From Aquificaceae bacterium (lineage in GTDB: Bacteria > Aquificota > Aquificia > Aquificales > Aquificaceae): a DNA stretch of 6,528 nucleotides. The DNA lies in assembly GCA_025057715.1 (NCBI GenBank), contig JANWVD010000049.1, positions 1 through 6,528 on the forward strand, read 5' to 3'. The position numbers were made by a program, and so were the translations under genes. Under the pieces are notes generated by a model. The model did no database searches and was not told the DNA's origin. It saw only the letters and a list, made by a program, of their open reading frames with translations. Shown here in pieces: positions 1 to 5,621 of the stretch (positions are counted from its first letter, which is position 1; each line of letters begins with the position of its first letter).

Positions 1-639
1 CAGAAAGATAGTAAATTAAGGGTAATAACTCCTTTTCTTGTATGCAAAGGTCTAAGTTATAATCTCGCAGGAAGTTTTCTATACGCTCTGGCTTTTTATA
101 TACGAACCTTAAAAGACTCTTGTGGCTTACTCGAACGTAGGCATTATCAGAAAATGCATCCTCGCACATGTTTGTGCTGAGTCGCAAGTTTGCCTGAATG
201 GTTATTTTTGCAAACTCCTTTCTACCGCTTGGTTTAATGGGAATTTCAATCCAGCCACCAAAAGCTTTTGCGGGGATACTCTTATAAGGCACATCGTTTA
301 GGAGTATGTTTATAATCGAGCTGGGTAAAAGGTGGTCAGGAGCTGTCACGTAGATAACTGCTCTAGCCTCAACAAGATGAGGGTAGATTGGCACAAAAAA
401 TCATACCTCGGGGATAGACCTTTTAGGACAAGCTCGTCTGAAAGAATGTTGAGCTCTTTGAATGTATATTCCGAGAGTAGGTCACCAGGTCTTGTAGTAG
501 GTGGGTCTGGGAGAGTTTTTATGATGCTTTCCTCCTCTAACCTCTTTGTTTCTAAGCCTTTTTTGGGGGCTGCATGGGATTTATCAAATAACAAAGAAAC
601 AGCTAATAAAACGGTAAGCTTAAGCAAGATTAGTTTCAT
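1..639 (-). CDS. BcsB-like secreted periplasmic protein, frameshifted and cut by the left edge
   Basis: The predicted product is an exported protein resembling BcsB, the periplasmic partner of the cellulose synthase BcsA in inner-membrane polysaccharide synthesis. About 213 residues are visible; family members usually have 600-800, so the rest lies beyond base 1. Residues 1-24 form a signal peptide (MKLILLKLTVLLAVSLL, then SHAA), followed by a Pro/Thr-rich stretch. From about residue 65 come family-like features: FFVPIYP, a hydrophobic strand, then LLPSSIINILLNDVP, FGGW (127-130), and Cys159 followed by an aromatic/Ser-rich segment. The frame breaks at 395-400: the upstream frame stops at 346-348, while the -1 frame is open from about 398 to base 1. 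One added T gives D80-F-F-V-P. I chose the start at 639, 5 bases after the rpiB stop, because it gives a clean signal peptide; an ATG at 660 is possible. No Shine-Dalgarno is seen. The family call is from pattern recognition only; bcsA is not in the window. Confidence 0.6.
395..400 (-). other. Frameshift point in the BcsB-like gene (T6 run on the minus strand)
   Basis: The plus strand reads C-AAAAAA-T here. In the upstream frame the minus strand is GAT TTT TTG TGC, which continues only to a stop at 346-348. The downstream family-like frame reads TTT GTG CCA ATC and is blocked upstream by a stop at 401-403. The two frames therefore overlap only from 346 to 400, and the T6 run is the natural joint: seven T would give one uninterrupted frame. 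T TTT TTG also fits the X-XXX-XXZ pattern of -1 slippery sites, but a homopolymer error is the simplest reading. Confidence 0.75.
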
Positions 640-644
640 TTTTC

Positions 645-1082
645 TTACTCTGCTACCCATTCTATCATTTCAACCCTTTTTTGATGCCTTCCACCTTCAA
701 AAGGCGTGCTAAGCCAAGCTTTTACTATCGAAAGCGCAAGCTCAGTGCCTATTATTCGCGCACCAAGGCATAAAACATTTGCATTATTATGCAGCCTACT
801 TAATCTTGCGGATAATTCCTCACTACAGAGAGCAGCTCTTATGCCTTTGATTTTGTTTGCGCTTATGCTCATGCCTATGCCAGTGCCACATATCAAAATC
901 CCTGCGGTAGTTTCCTGATTAATAACGCTAAGACAAACCTTTTTGGCAAAAACTGGATAATCAACCGGATTGCACGAATTTGTCCCAAAGTCTAATATCT
1001 CATAACCAGCAGAGAGCAAGGATTTTTTGATAAACTCTTTTAACTCAAATCCAGCGTGGTCTGAACCTATAGCTATTCTCAA
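645..1082 (-). CDS. rpiB: Ribose-5-phosphate isomerase B
   Basis: This cytoplasmic enzyme interconverts ribose 5-phosphate and ribulose 5-phosphate in the non-oxidative pentose phosphate pathway. At 145 residues it matches the RpiB/LacAB family length. Visible motifs are SDHAG (7-11), VDYP (40-43), the catalytic loop GILICGTGIGMS (61-72) with the expected active-site Cys65, the RLHNNANVL segment with His98, and FEGGRHQKRV (128-137) with the phosphate-binding Arg/His residues. The start is a TTG at 1080-1082 that overlaps the gatB stop in a TTGA junction. A strong AAAGGAG lies 8 bases upstream, and MRIAIGSDHAG aligns with the family start. Family members can also act on allose 6-phosphate, but nothing here points to that. 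It is probably co-transcribed with gatB and translationally coupled to it. Confidence 0.95.
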   Translation of the reverse strand: MRIAIGSDHAGFELKEFIKKSLLSAGYEILDFGTNSCNPVDYPVFAKKVCLSVINQETTAGILICGTGIGMSISANKIKGIRAALCSEELSARLSRLHNNANVLCLGARIIGTELALSIVKAWLSTPFEGGRHQKRVEMIEWVAE

Positions 1083-2485
1083 TTTAACATCTCCTTTAAG
1101 AGTTTGTTTACGGCTTGCGGGTTTGCCTTTCCCTTTGTTTTTTTCATGACCTGACCTACCAAAAATCCAAAAAGCTTATCCTCGCCGTTTTTGTATCTAA
1201 GGACCTCTTGTGGGTGCTCTTTTATAACCTCTTCTATGAGGGATTTTATTTCCCCCTCGTCGCTTAATTGTGAAAGTCCTAATTTTTGAACGATTTTCAT
1301 TGGCTCTTCGTTGTTTTGAACAGCGAGTTTCAATGCTTCTTTTGCTAATCTCACGGAGAGTTTGCCGTCTTTCAAAGACTTTAGTAAATCAGCGAGCGCT
1401 TCTGGGCTGACTGGCGACTCTGTTAAGTTTAATGAAGAATCTTTGAGAGCGCCAAGCAACTCATTTACAACCCAGTTTGCAACTGTTTTTGGTTCATTAA
1501 ATAGCTCTAAGCACTTAAAAAAGTAATCCCCGAGGTCTTTATTTTGGGTAAGAATCTGAGCAAGCTTTTCTTCAAGTCCTAAATTTACCAACCTTTCAAA
1601 CCTCTGATGCGGGAGTTCTGGTATGCTCTTCTCTAACTTCGCTATAAACTCACTATCTAAAACGATTGGCAATAGGTCTGGCTCTGGGAAGTATCTATAG
1701 TCGTGAGATTCCTCTTTTTCCCTCATGCTTAAGGTCATCCCGCTTTCTGGGTCAAATAATCTCGTCTCTTGCACAATCTCGCCGCCAGATTTTATGACCT
1801 CTAACTGCCTTTGGAATTCAAACTCTATTGCCTTTTGCACAAATCTAAAGGAGTTTACGTTCTTTATCTCGACCCTTGTGCCAAGCTTTTGGTTGCCTTT
1901 TGGTCTTATTGATATGTTTATGTCACACCTAAGCTGACCCTTTTCCATGTCAGCTTTTGAGACACCGGCGTATCTTAGGATTTCCCTTAGGTTCTCAAGA
2001 AATTCCCTCGCCATGCTGGCGGAGTTAATGTCCGGCTCTGTTACTATTTCAATAAGAGGCGCGCCAGCGCGATTAAGGTCAACGAGCGTTTCATCTCCAA
2101 AATGGATGTTTTTACCTGCGTCTTCTTCTATGTGAAGTCTTTTTATTCTTACGGTGCTTTCTTGGAGCTTTAGCCACCCCCCCTCGGCAAGGGGCTTTTC
2201 GTACTGAGATATTTGATATCCCTTTGGCAAGTCAGGGTAAAAGTAGTTCTTTCTTGCAAAGATTGAGGTTTTATTTACCTTGCAATTTAGCACAAGTGCT
2301 GCAATTATGGCAAGCCTTAAAGCACCCACATTCAAAACGGGCAAGCTCCCAGGAAGACCTAAGCACACTGGACAGACATTCGTGTTTGGCTCTGCGCCAA
2401 ACTCCACAGGACAGGGGCAAAAGAGCTTGCTTTGGGTGTCCAGCTGCGCATGGACCTCAAGACCAATCACTGGCTCAAATTCCAT
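1079..2485 (-). CDS. gatB: Aspartyl/glutamyl-tRNA amidotransferase subunit B
   Basis: GatB is the tRNA-binding kinase subunit of GatCAB. It phosphorylates the misacylated Glu-tRNA(Gln) or Asp-tRNA(Asn) so that ammonia released by GatA can amidate it. At 468 residues the length is normal. Motifs in order: IGLEVHAQL (7-15); a four-Cys set Cys23, Cys25, Cys38, Cys41 (CxC then CxxC, the zinc-site version of this region); FYPDLPKGYQISQ (82-94); HIEEDAGK (118-125), which includes acidic metal/ATP site residues; the signature DLNRAGAPLIEIVTEPD (136-152); LRCDINIS (185-192); and HDYRYFPEPDL (261-271). The C-terminal part from about 365 is the helical YqeY-like tRNA-binding domain. gatA and gatC are not in the window. 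The ATG at 2485 has no Shine-Dalgarno and lies only 27 bases from the divergent coaE start. Confidence 0.97.
   Translation of the reverse strand: MEFEPVIGLEVHAQLDTQSKLFCPCPVEFGAEPNTNVCPVCLGLPGSLPVLNVGALRLAIIAALVLNCKVNKTSIFARKNYFYPDLPKGYQISQYEKPLAEGGWLKLQESTVRIKRLHIEEDAGKNIHFGDETLVDLNRAGAPLIEIVTEPDINSASMAREFLENLREILRYAGVSKADMEKGQLRCDINISIRPKGNQKLGTRVEIKNVNSFRFVQKAIEFEFQRQLEVIKSGGEIVQETRLFDPESGMTLSMREKEESHDYRYFPEPDLLPIVLDSEFIAKLEKSIPELPHQRFERLVNLGLEEKLAQILTQNKDLGDYFFKCLELFNEPKTVANWVVNELLGALKDSSLNLTESPVSPEALADLLKSLKDGKLSVRLAKEALKLAVQNNEEPMKIVQKLGLSQLSDEGEIKSLIEEVIKEHPQEVLRYKNGEDKLFGFLVGQVMKKTKGKANPQAVNKLLKEMLN
1091..1097 (-). promoter_or_regulatory. Shine-Dalgarno of rpiB
   Basis: On the minus strand this reads AAAGGAG, 8 bases before the TTG at 1082. 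It lies inside the 3' end of gatB. It supports TTG as the true rpiB start, and no nearby ATG fits the family N-terminus. Confidence 0.8.
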
Positions 2486-2512
2486 TAAGAATACTTTACA
2501 CTAAAATAACAC
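2486..2512. promoter_or_regulatory. Divergent promoter gap between gatB and coaE
   Basis: These 27 bases are all that separate two divergent first genes, so promoters for both directions must lie here or inside the coding starts. On the plus strand TAAAAT (2502-2507) sits 5 bases before the coaE TTG. On the minus strand TAAAGT (2498-2493) sits 7 bases before the gatB ATG. Both match a -10 pattern of the form TAnnnT; I see no convincing -35 for either. Neither start has a Shine-Dalgarno. The spacing would put transcription starts at or near the start codons, which suggests leaderless mRNAs. This is inferred from spacing alone. Confidence 0.45.
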
Positions 2513-3112
2513 TTGCTTAAGTTAGGGCTTACTGGAAACATCGCAAGCGGGAAGAGCACGGTCGGCAAGCTCTTCCAAAGACTTGGCGCTTATTACTTTG
2601 ATGCGGACGAGATTATAAAATCCCTCTATAGAAAAGACCAAGAGCTCTACGCTAAGGTCCTAAAGCACTTTGGAAGCACCATCTTAGACGAAAGAGGGGA
2701 GATAGATAGGCGCATATTGGCGAATCTCGTATTTTCGGATATCGCAAAGCTCAAAACCTTGGAAGAACTCACTCACGCCGCACTTTATGAATACCTAAGC
2801 GCGCAATTTTTAAAAATTCCCAAAAACGCCATAGCAATAGTGGAAGCAACGCTCCTTATAGAAAAGGGCACCTATCGGCACTATGATGCAATTATCCTCG
2901 TTTATTCTAAGTTTGAAGATTGCCTAAAGCGAGGTATCATGCGCGGTATGACCCCTGAGGATTTTTTTAGGCGCTGGAGACATCAGCTAAGCCCAGATAT
3001 AAAAACGCGCTTCGCGCACTTTATAATAAAAAATAACTCTTCTGAGAGAGAGCTTCTTCGCAGGGCAGAAGAGGTATTTAATACTTTTAAGCTTTGGAAT
3101 ATGATAAAATAA
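2513..3112 (+). CDS. coaE: Dephospho-CoA kinase
   Basis: CoaE catalyses the last step of coenzyme A synthesis, the ATP-dependent phosphorylation of the ribose 3'-hydroxyl of dephospho-CoA, in the cytoplasm. The 199 residues match the family length. The P-loop GNIASGKS is at 8-15, the DAD motif at 30-32 (FDADEI), and a segment ATLLIEKG at 112-119 replaces the usual PLLFE-type motif, with Pro changed to Thr. The lid region carries Arg140, Arg144 and the conserved Gln158. The C-terminal part, AHFIIKNNSS followed by a helix, fits the usual A-D-x-V-I-x-N-N-G-S pattern. The start is TTG: the codons read MLKLGLTG, which aligns with the family N-terminus, and no ATG fits. No Shine-Dalgarno is visible. 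It is the first gene of the rightward set, 17 bases before the OmpA-like gene. Confidence 0.95.
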   Translation: MLKLGLTGNIASGKSTVGKLFQRLGAYYFDADEIIKSLYRKDQELYAKVLKHFGSTILDERGEIDRRILANLVFSDIAKLKTLEELTHAALYEYLSAQFLKIPKNAIAIVEATLLIEKGTYRHYDAIILVYSKFEDCLKRGIMRGMTPEDFFRRWRHQLSPDIKTRFAHFIIKNNSSERELLRRAEEVFNTFKLWNMIK

Positions 3113-3117
3113 CCCTT

Positions 3118-3125
3118 AAGGAGGG
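3118..3125 (+). promoter_or_regulatory. Shine-Dalgarno of the OmpA-like gene
   Basis: AAGGAGGG lies in the short gap after the coaE stop; its GGAGG core is 5 bases before the ATG at 3130. This settles the start at 3130 rather than the in-frame ATG at 3094, which would overlap coaE and bury the signal peptide. Confidence 0.85.
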
Positions 3126-3129
3126 AAAG

Positions 3130-4224
3130 ATGAAAAAGCTCGTCTTGGGTGCCTTTATCTTCGCAGGTATATCTATAGCCCAAAACTCAAATATGCTAAA
3201 ACTCAAAGATGGCGTTAACGAAGTTCAAAGAGTCATAGAATATGCGACTCTCGTTGGCGCTTTCCAGCAAGACCTATACCACTTTGAAAAAGCAAAAGCC
3301 TACAGAGATGTTGCGAACATATTAGTCTCAGACATAGACGAAGTTGGCTCTCGCATCTTTATGGTAAGGAGCTTCAACGCATCTTCAAAAGCCATTTCGG
3401 GCTTTAAGACGCTTGACCCCATAGAACTCTTGCCCGTTGATACGCCTCGCGGTCCAAAGGGTGTGCGCGAACAACCTTACGAGGGTGCACACTACGACTA
3501 CCTTCTTGATGTTTTGCCTGAAGTAGATGAAGCAGAGCTTCGCAAATACGGTCTATTCATATCAGAGCTTAACGCAACAATTCGCTTTTTGCGTGAAAAC
3601 GGAGGTCTTTCATGCGTCCCCGCAGAGCTTGCGAGGGCGGAAGCCTATTACGAGGGCTTTGCCTATCAGGCGCTTAAGCAAAAACCCACCGTTAGATACA
3701 TGGTTGATTTATTTAACCGTGCTAATGCCGAAGCTCTTGCTGGCAAGGAAAAACTCCAGGTTGCAATGAGGGAAAAGCTCGAGTGCTACACTGGCAGGGT
3801 CTTCCAAGTTGAGCCACCGCCGGTTTCTAAAAAAGAGCCCCCGATGCCGCCACCAAATGTGCCTGAGAATGTTCTTCTCACAGTTCCTGCGCGGGTCCAC
3901 TTTGATTTTGACAAGCATAGCATCAAACGGGAGTTTATACCCCTCCTTAACGAGGTCGTAAAAGCCCTTAAGGAAAACCCATCTCTTAGGGTGCGCGTCG
4001 AGGGATTTACGGACGACATTGGTTCAAAGCCTTACAACGACAAGCTTGCCATGAGACGCGCTCAAGAGGTTAAAAACTACCTTGTCCAAGCTGGTATATC
4101 CCCAGACCGCATTGAGGTTGCAGGCTTTGGAAAAGAGGGCTATATAGCAGACAATACTACCGCAATAGGTAGGTTCACAAACAGAAGAGCCCAGTTCATC
4201 CTCCTTCAAGTGCCGCTTAGATGA
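3130..4224 (+). CDS. Secreted OmpA-like peptidoglycan-binding protein
   Basis: This 364-residue exported protein probably anchors the outer membrane or periplasmic structures to peptidoglycan. Residues 1-18 are a signal peptide (MKKLVLGAFIFAGISIA); there is no lipobox Cys, so it is not a lipoprotein. Residues 19-225 form a mainly helical-looking region that I do not recognise; it holds two cysteines, Cys162 and Cys219, that could form a disulphide. A Pro-rich linker (about 229-245) leads to a C-terminal OmpA domain (about 252-362). That domain has the expected VHFDFDK, EGFTDDIG, a helix with RRAQEV, and DNTTAIGRFTNRR. Asp295 and Arg310 correspond to the diaminopimelate-contacting pair of OmpA domains. 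The N-terminal region does not look like the 8-stranded OmpA barrel. The gene overlaps secF by 4 bases (ATGA), so the two are probably co-translated. Confidence 0.88.
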   Translation: MKKLVLGAFIFAGISIAQNSNMLKLKDGVNEVQRVIEYATLVGAFQQDLYHFEKAKAYRDVANILVSDIDEVGSRIFMVRSFNASSKAISGFKTLDPIELLPVDTPRGPKGVREQPYEGAHYDYLLDVLPEVDEAELRKYGLFISELNATIRFLRENGGLSCVPAELARAEAYYEGFAYQALKQKPTVRYMVDLFNRANAEALAGKEKLQVAMREKLECYTGRVFQVEPPPVSKKEPPMPPPNVPENVLLTVPARVHFDFDKHSIKREFIPLLNEVVKALKENPSLRVRVEGFTDDIGSKPYNDKLAMRRAQEVKNYLVQAGISPDRIEVAGFGKEGYIADNTTAIGRFTNRRAQFILLQVPLR

Positions 4225-5072
4225 TACCATTTTTGCGCTACCGTGCCTTTGCCTATGTTTTTTCATTGCTTTTGATTCTCCTATCTTCCCTCTCGCTCTA
4301 TTTAAAAGGTCTAAACTTAGGTCTTGACTTTACGGGTGGGACTGTTCTTGAGCTAAGGTTCCAAAATCAAGTAGAGCTATCAAGAGTGCGAAAGGCTCTA
4401 ACAGATGGCGGGGTTTCTGGCTTTCAGCTCCAAGAGTCCGAAGGCTCTATCATCCTTATAAAGCTCTCTTTGGACCAAGACCCGGAGCGCGTTCGCTCAA
4501 TAATTTCAAAACTCGGCAACTTCGAGCTTTTACGCTTTGAAACGATTGGCCCTGTTGTTACCTCTGAGCTTCGTAAGAAAGCGACATTTGCGGTTATTTT
4601 TGCCCTTCTTGGGATACTAATTTACTTAGCTTATCGCTACGAGCCTATTTGGGCGCTAAGCGCAATATTGGCCTTGCTTCATGATGTATTAATTGTCTTA
4701 GGCGCTTACTCTCTTTCGTTTAGAGAGATAAACCTCGATGTAATAGCAGCTCTTTTGATAGTTGCTGGCTATTCTGTGACGGATACGGTGGTTATATTCG
4801 ACAGAATTCGCGAAAATCTTCGCATAAGAAAAGCCACATCTTTGGAAAACCTCGTGGATATTTCAGTCAATCAAACGCTTTCAAGGACGATTATGACCTC
4901 TGTTACTACCTTTGTGGTTTCCCTTAGTCTTTTTATCTTTGGCGGTCCCGCGCTTTCAAATATCATGTTTGCATTCGTCGTTGGCGTTATTGTTGGCACA
5001 TTCTCGTCGGTTTTTGTCGCAGGCGCCTTGCTTTCAGATATTCGCTCAAAGCTCCTTCCTGCAAGGGTATAA
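4221..5072 (+). CDS. secF: Protein translocase subunit SecF
   Basis: SecF is an inner-membrane RND-type subunit that, with SecD, uses the proton gradient to help pull exported proteins through SecYEG. The 283 residues give six predicted membrane segments: about 8-28, 121-138, 142-164, 170-192, 222-240 and 246-270, with a periplasmic domain near 40-115. Diagnostic motifs are GLDFTGGT (34-41), LLHD (152-155) and AGYSVTDTVVIFDRIREN (182-199), the SecF version of this segment rather than the SecD one. SRTIMTSVTTF (221-231) follows. It starts at an ATG overlapping the upstream stop as ATGA and has no strong Shine-Dalgarno, so coupling to the OmpA-like gene is likely. No secD is present on either side in this window, although secD usually lies directly upstream of secF. 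Confidence 0.95.
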   Translation: MIPFLRYRAFAYVFSLLLILLSSLSLYLKGLNLGLDFTGGTVLELRFQNQVELSRVRKALTDGGVSGFQLQESEGSIILIKLSLDQDPERVRSIISKLGNFELLRFETIGPVVTSELRKKATFAVIFALLGILIYLAYRYEPIWALSAILALLHDVLIVLGAYSLSFREINLDVIAALLIVAGYSVTDTVVIFDRIRENLRIRKATSLENLVDISVNQTLSRTIMTSVTTFVVSLSLFIFGGPALSNIMFAFVVGVIVGTFSSVFVAGALLSDIRSKLLPARV

Positions 5073-5073
5073 T
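5068..5073 (+). promoter_or_regulatory. Possible -10 box before the TPR gene
   Basis: TATAAT, a perfect -10 match, lies across the secF stop codon and ends 8 bases before the ATG at 5082. No good -35 is seen 16-18 bases upstream; that interval holds coding sequence reading CTCAAAG. The TPR gene has only a distant AAGGG (5063-5067) as a possible ribosome site. This could be a leaderless internal promoter or chance. Confidence 0.25.
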
Positions 5074-5081
5074 TTCTTCTG

Positions 5082-5621
5082 ATGAGGCTTTATTTCCTGA
5101 TTGCTCTTTTTTTCGTATTACCTATACTCATCGTGTCTTCCTTTTTAGCCTATAACCATTTTCGTAAAAGCACCTTAGAAAACGCATCCTACTTGGAGTT
5201 TCGTATCTCCCAAGCGGTTTCTAAAGAGAACAAAGAGGCAGCCCTGAAAGACATATCAAGCGCGAAAGTAGAGCCTCGCACTTTTAGAGCTCTCATAAAT
5301 TCCTATAAGCTCGTGCTAAATAAGTCTGACGACCCATCTTCCACGCTTGAGGATATATCTGATAGCGAGCTTCGCTCAATCTATTTAGAGAGAAAAGCAT
5401 ACTATCTCTTCTCTCAGGGCAAACCAAAGGAAGCGCTTGATGTTTTAAACTCCATAAGGCGCGATAGCTTTAACTATCAAAGCTCTTTGCTCTTAAAAGC
5501 CCAGGTTTTAATTGCGCTCGGCGATAAACAAACGGCGACCCAAACTCTCGAAGAGATAATAAAAACAAAACCCGATAGCTACCTTGCAAACATAGCTAAA
5601 TTGATGCGTCAGGAGCTCTAA
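5082..5621 (+). CDS. Membrane-anchored TPR protein, YfgM-like
   Basis: The 179-residue product has one N-terminal membrane segment (about 4-24) with a positive end after it (HFRKS), then a soluble helical part. Two TPR-like helix pairs are visible. One spans about 100-130, with the core GKPKEALDVL. The other spans about 132-166: SLLLKAQVLIALGD, then a helix and KPDS. This architecture resembles YfgM, a TPR protein that associates with SecYEG and periplasmic chaperones in proteobacteria; YfgM is somewhat longer (about 206). Position right after secF fits a translocon role, but this is inference, and unrelated single-span TPR proteins look similar. The orientation of the soluble part is not certain; LepB-type processing is unlikely as no clear AxA site follows the helix. 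The gene lies 9 bases after secF, and glyS starts directly after its stop. Confidence 0.7.
   Translation: MRLYFLIALFFVLPILIVSSFLAYNHFRKSTLENASYLEFRISQAVSKENKEAALKDISSAKVEPRTFRALINSYKLVLNKSDDPSSTLEDISDSELRSIYLERKAYYLFSQGKPKEALDVLNSIRRDSFNYQSSLLLKAQVLIALGDKQTATQTLEEIIKTKPDSYLANIAKLMRQEL
5611..5615 (+). promoter_or_regulatory. Shine-Dalgarno of glyS
   Basis: AGGAG lies in the last codons of the TPR gene, 6 bases before the ATG at 5622. It supports that start, which follows the TAA stop with no gap. Confidence 0.65.

Noticed and set aside
640..660. Upstream ATG of the BcsB-like gene at 660
   Set aside because: It overlaps the end of rpiB and adds a charged extension; the start at 639 gives a more typical signal peptide. 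Neither has a good ribosome site, so this remains open.
332..712. Plus-strand open frame opposite the BcsB-like gene and the rpiB end
   Set aside because: It is antisense to a signal peptide and to conserved RpiB codons; no family features and no ribosome site were seen.
1725..2520. Plus-strand open frames opposite gatB
   Set aside because: gatB is a clear full-length conserved gene; the antisense frames have no ribosome sites or recognisable domains.
2805..2818. 14-bp perfect palindrome AATTTTTAAAAATT
   Set aside because: It lies inside coaE and is fully explained by the codons for the QFLKI segment of a conserved-length protein; it is not near any start.
3005..3016. Small GCGC-TTC-GCGC hairpin
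   Set aside because: It is within the coding frame of coaE, far from its end, and has no T-run, so it is not a terminator.
3094..3129. Upstream in-frame start for the OmpA-like gene
   Set aside because: It would overlap coaE, lacks a ribosome site and buries the signal peptide; the Shine-Dalgarno at 3118-3125 points to 3130.
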